Below are positions 44,969-53,531 of a stretch of 64,000 nucleotides of DNA, piece by piece. A model generated the notes under the pieces. That model worked only from the letters and a program-made list of their open reading frames with translations, was not told the DNA's origin and ran no database searches. The position numbers and the translations under genes are program-made. Source of the stretch: an uncultured Microbacterium sp. (GTDB lineage Bacteria > Actinomycetota > Actinomycetes > Actinomycetales > Microbacteriaceae); NCBI RefSeq assembly GCF_900078385.1, contig NZ_FLQR01000010.1, positions 124,001 to 188,000 on the forward strand. Reading direction: 5' to 3'. Every line of letters begins with the position of its first letter. The stretch's first letter is position 1.

Positions 44969-46183
44969 GTGACCGCCTCGACCAGCTCGAGGGGTGCGGC
45001 GAAGTGGGCGCTCCTCTCCCTCGCCATCGGCAGCTTCGGCATCGGCATGACCGAGTTCGTCGTCATGGGCCTGCTCCCCGACATCGCCCGCGATCTCCTG
45101 CCGCAGGCCTGGGCGACCGACCCCGAGGACGCGATCGCACGCACGGGGTGGCTCATCACGCTGTACGCCCTCGGCGTCGTCATCGGCGCGCCGACGATCG
45201 CCGGCTCGGTCGCGAAGTACCCGCGTCACCGCGTCATGCTTCTCCTGGCCCTCGCGCTGACGGTCTTCAACGCGCTCACCTTCCTCCTCCCCACGTTCGA
45301 GGCGGTCGCCGCGTCGCGTCTGCTCGCGGGCCTGCCGCACGGGGCCTACTTCGGCATCGGGGCGCTCGTCGCCGCCGACGCCCTCGGGCCGGGCAAACGC
45401 GCGAAGGGCGTCGCGTTCGTGCTGACCGGCCTCACGGTCGCCAACGTCGTCGGGGTGCCGCTCGGCACCTTCCTCGGCCAACAGCTCGGCTGGCGCACCG
45501 CGTTCCTCCTCGTCGCCGGCATCTTCGCCCTCGCGACCGTCCTCATCGGGCTCACGGTGCCCGCGCACGTCGGCGATCCGGGGCGGACGCTCCGCGCCGA
45601 GCTCGCCGTCTTCCGCGTCGGGCAGGTGTGGCTCGCCCTCGGCATCGGCGCGATCGGGTTCGGCGGCTTCTTCGCGGTGTACAGCTACGTCGCGCCGGTC
45701 GTGACCGAGGTGACCGGGTCACCCGCGTGGGTGGTGCCGCTCGTCCTGGTCGTGATGGGGGTCGGGATGACGGTGGGCAACCTCGTGGGCGGACACCTCG
45801 CCGACGTGGACCTCACCCGCACGATCCTCGGCGGACTCGGCGTCCTCATCCTCGTACAGGTGCTCCTCGCCCTCACGGCCGGCTCGATCGTCGCGGTCAC
45901 CGTCCTCGTCTTCGCCGTCGGGTTCGCCTCGTCGGTGCTCAGTCCCGCCATCCAATCCCGTCTCATGGACGTCGCCGGCGACAACCAGTCGATCGCCGCC
46001 GCCCTCAACCACTCGGCGCTCAACATCGGCAACGCGGCGGGCGCGTTCCTCGGCGGCGCCGTCATCGCCGGCGGCTTCGGCTACGTCGCCCCGCTGTGGG
46101 TCGGCGCGGGCCTGGCCGCGGCGGGCCTCGTCATCGCGATCGCCAGCTTCGCCTCCGAGCGCCGCGTCGCGCTCGCCGTCTGA
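44969..46183 (+). CDS. MFS transporter, DHA1 (AraJ/Cmx-like)
   Basis: 404 aa with 12 predicted helices. GSFGIGMTEFVVMGLLPDIARDL in helix 1 and LLAGLPHGAYFGIGALVAADALGPGKRAKGVAFV in helix 4-5 are typical of the DHA1 sugar-efflux/chloramphenicol exporter group. Export of small drugs or sugars is the family trend; substrate unknown. Leaderless start. Confidence 0.9.
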   Translation: MTASTSSRGAAKWALLSLAIGSFGIGMTEFVVMGLLPDIARDLLPQAWATDPEDAIARTGWLITLYALGVVIGAPTIAGSVAKYPRHRVMLLLALALTVFNALTFLLPTFEAVAASRLLAGLPHGAYFGIGALVAADALGPGKRAKGVAFVLTGLTVANVVGVPLGTFLGQQLGWRTAFLLVAGIFALATVLIGLTVPAHVGDPGRTLRAELAVFRVGQVWLALGIGAIGFGGFFAVYSYVAPVVTEVTGSPAWVVPLVLVVMGVGMTVGNLVGGHLADVDLTRTILGGLGVLILVQVLLALTAGSIVAVTVLVFAVGFASSVLSPAIQSRLMDVAGDNQSIAAALNHSALNIGNAAGAFLGGAVIAGGFGYVAPLWVGAGLAAAGLVIAIASFASERRVALAV

Positions 46184-46208
46184 CCCGCCCACGGCCCGGC
46201 CCTCCGCG

Positions 46209-46214
46209 TAGAGT
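46209..46214 (+). promoter_or_regulatory. Leaderless-type -10 for Nudix gene
   Basis: TAGAGT, 6 nt, GTG at 46221. Confidence 0.6.
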
Positions 46215-46220
46215 CGTGCC

Positions 46221-46943
46221 GTGTCCGACGACGTGACCCGCGACCTCGCCGCCGCTGCCGCGGAGCCCCGAGACGATGCGCCCGCTCCCGCCGCCGCGGA
46301 CGATCTCCCGGTCGCGGCCACCGTCGTGGTCCTCCGCGATGCGCCCGGCGGCGCGGAGGCGCTCCTCATCCACCGTCCCGACCGGGGGAGCTTCGCGGGG
46401 GCGTGGGTCTTTCCCGGCGGCAAGCTCGAACCGTCCGACGAGGGCGACGACGAGGAGGCCGCGGCCCGCGCCGCCGCCATCCGGGAGACCTGGGAGGAGA
46501 CCGGGCTCCGTCTCGCCCCCGACGCCCTGCACGCGTTCGCGCGGTGGGAGCCGCCGCCGGGCATCGCGCTGCGCATCCGCACCTGGTTCTTCCTCGCCCG
46601 AGACACCGGCACCGAGCTCGCGCTCGCCGACGCCGAGGCCGTGGGAGCGATGTGGGCCCGTCCGGCCGACGTGCTCGCGCGTCACTCCCGCGGGGAGCTC
46701 ACGCTGTACCCGCCCACCTGGGTGACCCTGCACGAGCTGTCCGGAGGCGGCGTCGACGCGCTCCTGGTGCGCGCCGATCGCGAAGCGCTCCGCACCTACG
46801 AGACGGCACTGCACCATGGTGGGCACGGCACGCTCCTGCTGTGGCGGGAGGATGCCGAATACGACGCCGCCGCAGCGGGCGGCTCCGCACGGCACCGGCT
46901 CGACGTCTCCGCGCTGCCGTGGGTGTACACCCGCGCCGACTGA
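46221..46943 (+). CDS. Nudix hydrolase with acidic insertion in the Nudix box
   Basis: 240 aa. A disordered Ala/Asp-rich start (about 1-30) precedes a Nudix fold: VFPGGKLEPSDEGDDEE... then AAIRETWEETGLRL. The REtWEEtGL half of the box is intact, but the first half is stretched by an acidic segment, as in NUDT7/NUDT19-like enzymes acting on CoA esters. A CoA diphosphatase role is possible, not shown. Ends 1 nt before the convergent metX stop. Confidence 0.87.
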   Translation: MSDDVTRDLAAAAAEPRDDAPAPAAADDLPVAATVVVLRDAPGGAEALLIHRPDRGSFAGAWVFPGGKLEPSDEGDDEEAAARAAAIRETWEETGLRLAPDALHAFARWEPPPGIALRIRTWFFLARDTGTELALADAEAVGAMWARPADVLARHSRGELTLYPPTWVTLHELSGGGVDALLVRADREALRTYETALHHGGHGTLLLWREDAEYDAAAAGGSARHRLDVSALPWVYTRAD

Positions 46944-46944
46944 G

Positions 46945-48147
46945 TCAGTCCGCGAGCAGTCGCTCCAGATGCCGGCCGACGGCCGGTGTCTCGATGAGGA
47001 AGCCGTCGTGCCCGAAGTCGCTCGTGAGCACGACGGCGTCGTCGTCGATCGTCGACCGGATGCCGCGGGCGATGCGGTGCTGCCCGTCCACCGGGAACAG
47101 CCGGTCGCTGTCGATGCCGAGGACGAGGGTCCGCGCGGTCACGCGGGCCAGCGCATCCTCCACGCCGCCCCGGTCGCGGCCCACATCGTGCGAGTTCATG
47201 GCCTCGACGAGGGCGATGTAGCTGTTCGCGTCGAAGCGGCGCGTGAACTTGTTGCCGTGGAAGTCGAGGTAGCTCTCGACCGCGAAGCGCCCGCCGTGCC
47301 CGAGCGGGCTCTTCCCGGACTGCCACGACCGCTGGAAGCGCTGGTTCAGCTCGGTCGGGCTGCGGTAGTTCAGCAGTGCCATACGACGCGCGAGCGCGAG
47401 GCCCCGGTGGGGGCCGTCGCCGTCCCCGGCGTCGTAGTACTCGCCCCCGGCGTAGCGCGGGTCGATCTGGATGGTCGCCAGCTGCACCGAGTTCAGCGCG
47501 ATCTGGTCGGCGGTGGTCACCGGGGGAGCCGACAGCACCGCGAGACGCTGCACCCGCTCCGGCGCGCCGATGCCCCACTCCAGGGCATGCATGCCGCCCA
47601 TCGACCCGCCCACGACCGCAGCCCAGACGTCGATGCCGAGCGCGTCCGCGAGGCGCGTCTGCGCCGCGACCTGATCGCGGATCGTCAGGTAGGGGAAGCG
47701 TGCGGCCCACTCGTAGCCGTCCGGCGCGATGCTCGACGGCCCCGTCGAGCCCTGGCATCCGCCCAGCATGTTCGGGGCCACGACGAACCAGCGGTCGGTG
47801 TCGATGGGGCAGCCGGGCCCCACGATGTCGCCCCACCAGCCGTCCGTCGGGTGCCCGGGGCCGGCGGGACCACGGACGTGGCTGTCGCCGGTGAGGGCGT
47901 GCAGGACCAGCACCGCATTGTCGCGGGCCGCGTTCAGCTCGCCCCACGACTCGTACGCGAGGCGGATGCCGGGAAGCTCCCGGCCGCCCTCCGTCCGGAA
48001 GGCGCCGAACGCGGCGAACCGCCGCTCGCCCTGCGGATCGCCGTCGCGCCACGCCCCCGACGTCGGCGGGCGCCCGAGCAGCGAGCGCGCGTCGGCCTCC
48101 GTGATCGGCGCGCTCGGCACCGTGTCCTCGGAGGTCTGCCAGTCCAT
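46945..48147 (-). CDS. metX: Homoserine O-acetyltransferase MetX
   Basis: 400 aa alpha/beta hydrolase-fold enzyme that acylates homoserine (acetyl-CoA by family trend), first step to methionine. Nucleophile elbow VVGGSMGGMHALEW (Ser182), acid DSDRLFP, and His in SDFGHDGFLIE complete the triad. Also NMLGGCQGSTGPSS. ATG at 48147 was chosen: gggaga is well placed before it, while the in-frame ATG at 48156 is too close. Divergent from 48229; metY lies upstream beyond that gene. Confidence 0.95.
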   Translation of the reverse strand: MDWQTSEDTVPSAPITEADARSLLGRPPTSGAWRDGDPQGERRFAAFGAFRTEGGRELPGIRLAYESWGELNAARDNAVLVLHALTGDSHVRGPAGPGHPTDGWWGDIVGPGCPIDTDRWFVVAPNMLGGCQGSTGPSSIAPDGYEWAARFPYLTIRDQVAAQTRLADALGIDVWAAVVGGSMGGMHALEWGIGAPERVQRLAVLSAPPVTTADQIALNSVQLATIQIDPRYAGGEYYDAGDGDGPHRGLALARRMALLNYRSPTELNQRFQRSWQSGKSPLGHGGRFAVESYLDFHGNKFTRRFDANSYIALVEAMNSHDVGRDRGGVEDALARVTARTLVLGIDSDRLFPVDGQHRIARGIRSTIDDDAVVLTSDFGHDGFLIETPAVGRHLERLLAD

Positions 48148-48216
48148 GCGTGCCATTCTCCCGTGCGCGCACCCCGGCGCGGTCCGTGTTACGTCGCGGG
48201 TGTCCACGCCCGTGGG

Positions 48217-48222
48217 TAGCAT
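48217..48222 (+). promoter_or_regulatory. Leaderless-type -10 for gene at 48229
   Basis: TAGCAT, 6 nt, GTG at 48229. Confidence 0.6.
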
Positions 48223-48228
48223 TGCGCC

Positions 48229-49161
48229 GTGGACGACGTGCTCGATCACCTGCTGTCCGGCGACCCGGCGATCCGCTGGCAGGTGCTGCGCGATCTGACC
48301 GATGCCCGGCCCGAGGACGTCGCCGCCGAACGCGCGAAGGTCGCGGTCGAGGGCTGGGGGGCACGTCTTCTCGCGCTGCAGGCGGAGGACGGGCTCTGGG
48401 ACGGCGGCACGTACCGCCCCGGCTGGGCGGATGAGGATCGGCCCATGTTCGACGCCTGGACGGCGACGCACTTCTCGCTGCAGCAGCTGGTCGACTTCGG
48501 CGTGGACCCGGACAGCCCCGCGGCGCGCGTCGCCGTCGAGCGGGTCCGCGTGCACGTGCGCTGGGAGCATGCGGGTGAGCCCTACTTCGACGGCGAGGTG
48601 GAGCCGTGCATCAACGGCGTCGCGCTGAGCGTCGCCGCCTACTTCGGGCAGGACGGTCACCGCCTGATCGACACGCTCCTCGCCGGCCAGCTCGCGGACG
48701 GCGGCTGGAACTGCTGGGACGACGCCGACGTGTCGTCGCTGCACTCCACGATCTGCGCGCTCGAGGGGCTGCGCGACGCGGACGCGGCCACGGGCGACGA
48801 CCGCATCCCGGAGGCCTGCCGCCGCGCCGAGGAGTACCTGCTCGCGCGGCGGCTGCTCTGGCGTCGTGGCGACGGAGGGCTCATCGACCCGCGGTTCGGG
48901 ATGCTGTCCTACCCGGTGCGCTGGTTCTACGACGTCCTGCGGGCCCTCGATCACTTCCGGCTCGTCAACCGCCGAGACCCGCGCCTCGCGGACGCCGTCG
49001 CGCTGCTGCGCGCCAAGCGGCTGCCGAACGGCCTGTGGCCGCTGGAGAACACGCACGAGGGTCCCACCCTCTTCGCCATGGAGCGCGAGTTCGAGGGGTT
49101 CCCGAGCCGGTGGGTGACCCTGCGCGCCCTGCGCGTGCTGCGCTGGTGCGACGCGTCCTGA
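48229..49161 (+). CDS. Alpha/alpha-toroid protein, squalene-cyclase/prenyltransferase-like
   Basis: 310 aa of repeated helical hairpins; repeats such as LLALQAEDGLWDGGTYRPGW, LLAGQLADGGWNCWDDADVSSLHSTICALEGL and RLPNGLWPLENTHEG resemble the QW motifs of the squalene-hopene cyclase superfamily. The catalytic DXDD of true cyclases is not seen, so cyclase activity is doubtful; the fold may bind a lipid or act as a scaffold. Cytosolic. It lies head-to-head with metX and ends at a terminator before the metY 3' end. Confidence 0.72.
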   Translation: MDDVLDHLLSGDPAIRWQVLRDLTDARPEDVAAERAKVAVEGWGARLLALQAEDGLWDGGTYRPGWADEDRPMFDAWTATHFSLQQLVDFGVDPDSPAARVAVERVRVHVRWEHAGEPYFDGEVEPCINGVALSVAAYFGQDGHRLIDTLLAGQLADGGWNCWDDADVSSLHSTICALEGLRDADAATGDDRIPEACRRAEEYLLARRLLWRRGDGGLIDPRFGMLSYPVRWFYDVLRALDHFRLVNRRDPRLADAVALLRAKRLPNGLWPLENTHEGPTLFAMEREFEGFPSRWVTLRALRVLRWCDAS

Positions 49162-49170
49162 CCGCAGAAG

Positions 49171-49203
49171 ACGGATGCCCCGCCCGAAGGGCGAGGCATC
49201 CGT
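49171..49203. terminator. Bidirectional hairpin terminator between 48229 gene and metY
   Basis: acggatgcc-c-cgccc pairs with gggcg-a-ggcatccgt around a GAA loop: 14 pairs with one mismatch. It again contains the GGATGCC/GGCATCC pair. Confidence 0.8.
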
Positions 49204-49224
49204 CGTGTTCTGAGGAGGAACGGA

Positions 49225-50547
49225 TCAGGCGCGGGCGGCCTCCGAGACGCGGCGCGCGGCGCCGAGCGCCTGCTCGAGGTCGGCCTTGAGGTCCTCCACG
49301 TTCTCGAGGCCCACCGACAGGCGCACGAGACCCGGCGTCACGCCGCTCGTGAGCTGCTGCTCCGGGGTGAGCTGGGAGTGCGTCGTGGACGCCGGGTGGA
49401 TGACGAGCGAGCGCACGTCGCCGATGTTGGCGAGGTGGCTGAACAGCGTCAGGGAGTTCACGAACTCGCGGCCCGCCTGCACGCCGCCCTTCAGCTCGAA
49501 GGACAGCACGGCGCCGACGCCCTTGGGCGCGTAGCGGTTCGCGGCGGCGTACCAGGGCGAGGTCGGCAGGCCGGAGTAGTTGACGGACGCGATGTCCTCG
49601 TGGTTCTCCAGCCACTCCGCGATCTCCTGGGCGTTCTGGACGTGGCGCTCGATGCGCAGCGACAGCGTCTCGATGCCCTGGATGAGCAGCCAGGCGCTCT
49701 GCGGCGAGATGGCGGCGCCGAGGTCGCGGAGCAGCTGCACGCGGGCCTTGATGATGTAGGCCAGGCCGTCGCCCACCGCGGTCGTGTACGACGCGCCGTG
49801 GTAGGAGGGGTCGGGCTCGGTGAGGCCCGGGAACTTCTCGACGTTCTTGGACCACTCGAAGGTGCCGCCGTCGACGATCACGCCGCCGATGACGGTGCCG
49901 TGGCCGCCCAGGAACTTCGTCGCCGAGTGCACGATGATGTCGGCGCCGTGCTCGAACGGGCGGATCAGGTACGGGGTCGCGATCGTGTTGTCGACGATCA
50001 GCGGGACGCCGGATTCGTGTGCCACATCGGCGACCGTGCGGATGTCGAGGACGTTGATCTGCGGGTTGCCGATCGTCTCCGCGAAGAACAGCTTCGTGTT
50101 CGGGCGGACGGCGGCGCGCCAGGCGTCGGGGTCGTCCTGGTTCTCGACGAAGGAGACCTCGATGCCGAGCTTGGCCAGCGTGTACTTGAAGAGGTTGTAC
50201 GTGCCGCCGTAGATGGAGCTCGAGGAGACGATGTGGTCGCCGGCCTGCGCGATGTTGAGGACCGCGAAGGTCTCGGCGGCCTGGCCCGAGGCGACGAGGA
50301 GTGCGCCGGTGCCGCCCTCGAGTGCAGCGACGCGCTGCTCGACGACATCCTGGGTCGGGTTCTGGATGCGCGTGTAGATGTTGCCGAACTCGGCCAGCGC
50401 GAAGAGGTTCGCGGCGTGGTCGGCGTTGTCGAACACGTACGAGGTGGTCTGGTAGATGGGGGTGGCGCGGGCCTTCGTGACCGGGTCCGGAGCGGCGCCG
50501 GTGTGGATCTGCTTGGTCTCGAAGCGCCAGTTCTCGGGTGCGGACAT
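49225..50547 (-). CDS. metY: O-acetylhomoserine sulfhydrylase MetY
   Basis: 440 aa PLP enzyme making homocysteine from acylhomoserine and sulfide. PLP lysine Lys211 in HSATKFLGGHGT; substrate region FGNIYTRIQNPTQDVVEQRVAALEGG; SIYGGTYNLFKYTLAKLGIEV. ATG at 50547 follows aggag and matches the family start; the ORF-track extension is Arg-rich and unlikely. Together with metX it supplies the direct sulfhydrylation route. Confidence 0.95.
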   Translation of the reverse strand: MSAPENWRFETKQIHTGAAPDPVTKARATPIYQTTSYVFDNADHAANLFALAEFGNIYTRIQNPTQDVVEQRVAALEGGTGALLVASGQAAETFAVLNIAQAGDHIVSSSSIYGGTYNLFKYTLAKLGIEVSFVENQDDPDAWRAAVRPNTKLFFAETIGNPQINVLDIRTVADVAHESGVPLIVDNTIATPYLIRPFEHGADIIVHSATKFLGGHGTVIGGVIVDGGTFEWSKNVEKFPGLTEPDPSYHGASYTTAVGDGLAYIIKARVQLLRDLGAAISPQSAWLLIQGIETLSLRIERHVQNAQEIAEWLENHEDIASVNYSGLPTSPWYAAANRYAPKGVGAVLSFELKGGVQAGREFVNSLTLFSHLANIGDVRSLVIHPASTTHSQLTPEQQLTSGVTPGLVRLSVGLENVEDLKADLEQALGAARRVSEAARA

Positions 50548-50600
50548 GTCGGCTCCTGCGGTCGGTCGGGGCCTGCGACGGACGCCGCGGGCCATCACCG

Positions 50601-50630
50601 ACAGTAGGGTCGCGGGCGGGGACGCGACAA
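50601..50630 (-). promoter_or_regulatory. Candidate metY promoter
   Basis: On the minus strand TTGTCG (50630-50625) and TACTGT (50606-50601) are 18 nt apart. Transcription would start near 50594, ~47 nt before the ATG. No SAM or cobalamin riboswitch is visible in this leader. Confidence 0.5.
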
Positions 50631-50695
50631 CGCGTGGGACATCTGACGTAACGCGGCACGCGGCGGGCCCGGACGCCGCGTCGCGGCGGGGTGGG

Positions 50696-50701
50696 TAGCG
50701 T
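50696..50701 (+). promoter_or_regulatory. Leaderless-type -10 for SDR gene
   Basis: TAGCGT, 7 nt (which also contain a ggaggt), ATG at 50709. Confidence 0.5.
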
Positions 50702-50708
50702 GGAGGTC

Positions 50709-51491
50709 ATGACGACACGACGCGCCGTGGTGACCGGCGCCAGCTCCGGGATCGGCGAGGCGACGGTGCGTGCGCTGCGCGCGACGGGATGGGACGTGGT
50801 GGGCGTCGCCCGCCGCGCGGAACGGCTCGCGCGCCTGGACGAGGAGGTCGGGTCGGTGTCCTTCGCCGCCGACCTCACCAAGCCCGCCGACGTCGACGCC
50901 CTCGCCGAGCACCTCGCCGGCACCGGCGACGTCCACGCCCTCGTGCACATCGCGGGGGGCGCACGCGGCACCGACCGCGTCGAGGACGGCGACCCGGAGG
51001 ACTGGCGGTGGATGTTCGAGGTGAACGTGCTGTCGGCGCAGCTCGTGACCGCCGCGCTCCTGCCGCTCCTGCGCGAGGCCGCCGTCGACGGCTACGCCGA
51101 CACGCTGTACGTCACGTCCACGGCCGCGCAGACCGCGTATCCGGGGGGTGCGGGCTACAACGCCGCGAAGGCGGGGGAGTCGATGCTCGTGCACGCGCTC
51201 CGCCTCGAGCTGAACGGGGAGCCGATCCGGGTCACCGAGGTCGCCCCGGGCATGGTGCAGACCGAGGAGTTCACCCTCAATCGTCTCGGCGGCGACCGGG
51301 CGAGCGCGGAGCGCGTCTACGAGGGCGTCCCCGAGCCGCTCACGGCGGACGACGTGGCCGACGTCATCGCCTACGCGCTCAACGCCCCCGGCCACGTCAA
51401 CCTGGACCTCGTCACGATGCGTCCCGTCGCGCAGTCCGCGCAGCACCTGCTCGCGCGCGGTCCGCTGCGCCCGCGCCTCCCGCACGACTGA
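50709..51491 (+). CDS. Short-chain dehydrogenase/reductase
   Basis: 260 aa classical SDR. Cofactor motif TGASSGIGEAT at the N-terminus, NAG-like HIAGGARG, catalytic Ser in LYVTSTAAQTAYPGGAGYNAAK and YxxxK (YNAAK). VGVARRAERLA suggests NADP preference. Substrate unknown; similarity to YdfG-like serine/hydroxyacid dehydrogenases is possible. Its last 80 nt overlap the 3' end of the convergent MFS gene. Confidence 0.92.
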   Translation: MTTRRAVVTGASSGIGEATVRALRATGWDVVGVARRAERLARLDEEVGSVSFAADLTKPADVDALAEHLAGTGDVHALVHIAGGARGTDRVEDGDPEDWRWMFEVNVLSAQLVTAALLPLLREAAVDGYADTLYVTSTAAQTAYPGGAGYNAAKAGESMLVHALRLELNGEPIRVTEVAPGMVQTEEFTLNRLGGDRASAERVYEGVPEPLTADDVADVIAYALNAPGHVNLDLVTMRPVAQSAQHLLARGPLRPRLPHD

Positions 51492-52956
51492 TCGGGGCGG
51501 CTGATCGCTGGGCGGCGCCGGCCGGGGGAGCGTCCGCGAAGGCCACCTTCGGCACGAAGACGAGCAGCAGCGCGGCGAGGAACCCGCCCGCGGCGCAGAT
51601 CGCCCACACGGTGAGGTAGCCGCCGAGCGACGCCGCGGTCTCGCTCGCGACGATGCCCGCGCCGGCGGCGAGGACGACGCCGAACACGGCCGAGGAGAAC
51701 GTCCCGCCGATCGTCTTCGTCGTATTGGTGAGCGCGGATGCCACACCCGTCTGCCCCCGGGGGGCGGCCGCCGCGGCAGCGGCCGGCATCGCGCCGACGA
51801 GGGCGCCGCAGCCGAGCCCGGCGATCGAGAGGTTCAGCAGCACCTGCCACAGCTCCACGTGGAACGGCAGGAACAGGGCGTAGCCGATGCCGACGAGGAG
51901 CGCCGCCGCGATCAGCACGACGCGGGGGCTCGCCCGCCGCGATGTGACGGCGAAGATCACGGCGCCGACGATGAGCGAGACGAGGTAGACGCCGATGACG
52001 TTCGACCGCTCGGTCGCGTCGAGACCCAGCCCGTAGCCGAGCGACGGGTCGGTGCCGGCGTACGTCGAGAGCGGCCCCTGCGCGCCGAGCAGACTGATCC
52101 CGACGAGGAAGGCCGTCGCCTGCACGGGCCACATCTCCGGCCGGCGGAGTACGCGGATGTCGACGGCCGGGTCGCTCTGGCGCAGCTCGTAGCGCACGAA
52201 CAGCACGAAGCCCGCGAGACCGGCCGCCAGCAGCAGCCACACCCACACCGCGCCGGGGCCGTTCAGCCGCAGGAAGGTGAGCGAGCTCGTGACGAGCAGC
52301 AGCGAAAGCGCCAGCAGCACGAAGCCGCCGGTGTCCAGGCGCCGGCCGGGCACCGGCTCGGACTCGGGCACCCAGAGCCAGATGACGACGGCGACGAGGG
52401 TGACCGCGATCGCCGGCACGAGGAGGGTGAGGGTGAGGTTCTCTCCGGTCGCGGCGAAGATCCGCCCCGCGGCCAGCGCCCCGATGATGGCACCCGCCTG
52501 GAGGCCGACGACGAGGAGGCCCGCCGCTCGACGCGTGAGCGAGACGCCGCGGTTCTGCGTGCGGCCCCGCTCGAAGATGAGCGCGATCTCCAGCGGCAGC
52601 CACACGACGTAGAAGCCCTGCAGCGCCCACGCGATGAGGAAGGTCCAGAACGAGGTCGCGAACGCGAGCCACCACGTCGCCCCGGCGGTGAGGATCGCCG
52701 CGATCAGCAGGATCCGCTTGTGGCCGTACATGTCGCCGAGCTTCGCGAGCACCGGCACGACGAGGGCGGAGAGCAGCAGCTGCGCCGCCTCGAACCAGTT
52801 GACGTCCGAGTCGTGGATGCCGAGCGCCAGCACGATGTCGCTGAACAGCGGCACGTAGTACCCCTGCAGCATGCCGGAGACCAGCTCCACGACGATGAAC
52901 CAGCCGATGAGGCTCGCGGTGATGCCGAGCGTGGAGGTGCGGAGCGCCGTGGTCAC
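51412..52956 (-). CDS. MFS transporter, 14-helix-like (DHA2) family
   Basis: 514 aa, about 12-14 helices (IVVELVSGMLQGYYVPLFSDIV; LAFATSFWTFLIAWALQGFYVVWLPLEIALIF; LTLTLLVPAIAVTLVAVVIWLWV). DHA2-type exporters handle drugs; substrate unknown. GTG at 52956 has TAGACT 7 nt upstream. The stop at 51412 lies inside the SDR gene; the C-terminal ~30 residues are Ala/Arg-rich and may be a non-conserved extension. Confidence 0.87.
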   Translation of the reverse strand: MTTALRTSTLGITASLIGWFIVVELVSGMLQGYYVPLFSDIVLALGIHDSDVNWFEAAQLLLSALVVPVLAKLGDMYGHKRILLIAAILTAGATWWLAFATSFWTFLIAWALQGFYVVWLPLEIALIFERGRTQNRGVSLTRRAAGLLVVGLQAGAIIGALAAGRIFAATGENLTLTLLVPAIAVTLVAVVIWLWVPESEPVPGRRLDTGGFVLLALSLLLVTSSLTFLRLNGPGAVWVWLLLAAGLAGFVLFVRYELRQSDPAVDIRVLRRPEMWPVQATAFLVGISLLGAQGPLSTYAGTDPSLGYGLGLDATERSNVIGVYLVSLIVGAVIFAVTSRRASPRVVLIAAALLVGIGYALFLPFHVELWQVLLNLSIAGLGCGALVGAMPAAAAAAAPRGQTGVASALTNTTKTIGGTFSSAVFGVVLAAGAGIVASETAASLGGYLTVWAICAAGGFLAALLLVFVPKVAFADAPPAGAAQRSAAPISRAGGAGAADRARAGAARTARRDAS

Positions 52957-52963
52957 GGCGATC

Positions 52964-52969
52964 AGTCTA
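52964..52969 (-). promoter_or_regulatory. Leaderless-type -10 for MFS gene
   Basis: Minus-strand TAGACT, 7 nt, GTG at 52956. Confidence 0.5.
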
Positions 52970-53030
52970 GGGGTGGGCGGTCGGCGCGCCGCGGCGGCTC
53001 TAGGCTGGGGCGGAGCAGAGGAGGCGCCGG

Positions 53031-53531
53031 GTGACGGATGAGCGGGAGACCCTGACCTGGGACGGGTTCGGCGACGCATCGCGGGAGCTGGCACGCGCGA
53101 TCGTCGCGGAGGGCTTCGTCCCCGATGTGGTCGTCGCGATCGCCCGCGGCGGGCTCCTGCCGGCCGGCGCCATCGCGTACGGCCTGGGTGTGAAGAGCTG
53201 CGGTGCGCTGAACGTCGAGTTCTACACCGGCATCGGCACGGTCCTCGACGCCCCCGAGCTGCTGCCCCCGGACCTCGACCTCGGGTACCTGCCCGGCAAG
53301 CGGGTCCTGCTCGTCGATGACGTCGCCGACAGCGGACGCACGCTCGCGCTCGCCGTGAAGCTGCTGCGCGAGGTCGGCGCCGATGTGCGGTCGGTCTGCA
53401 TCTACACGAAGCCGGGATCCGTCGCGCTGCCCGACTTCTCCTGGCGCGAGACCGACCGGTGGATCGATTTCCCGTGGTCGTCGCGGGGGAGCGTCCTCGA
53501 GGAGGATGCGGGCGCGGCGGCGTCGGCCTGA
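53031..53531 (+). CDS. Phosphoribosyltransferase (Gpt-like)
   Basis: 166 aa type I PRTase. PRPP-binding motif [18 protein letters not shown], and [21 protein letters not shown] for the hood/loop region; the short form matches hypoxanthine/xanthine-type (Gpt-like) or related proteins. Base specificity is not decided. GTG start with gaggaggcg upstream. The stop overlaps the ung ATG by one base (tgatg). Confidence 0.87.
   Translation: MTDERETLTWDGFGDASRELARAIVAEGFVPDVVVAIARGGLLPAGAIAYGLGVKSCGALNVEFYTGIGTVLDAPELLPPDLDLGYLPGKRVLLVDDVADSGRTLALAVKLLREVGADVRSVCIYTKPGSVALPDFSWRETDRWIDFPWSSRGSVLEEDAGAAASA

Noticed and set aside
42698-45568. 956-aa minus-strand ORF over nnrD, GT87 and thiamine-binding genes
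   Set aside because: Antisense shadow, extreme Arg/Glu/Gly composition, no start signal.
50548-50708. SAM or cobalamin riboswitch before metY
   Set aside because: The leader is only ~47 nt by the predicted promoter and shows no riboswitch core.
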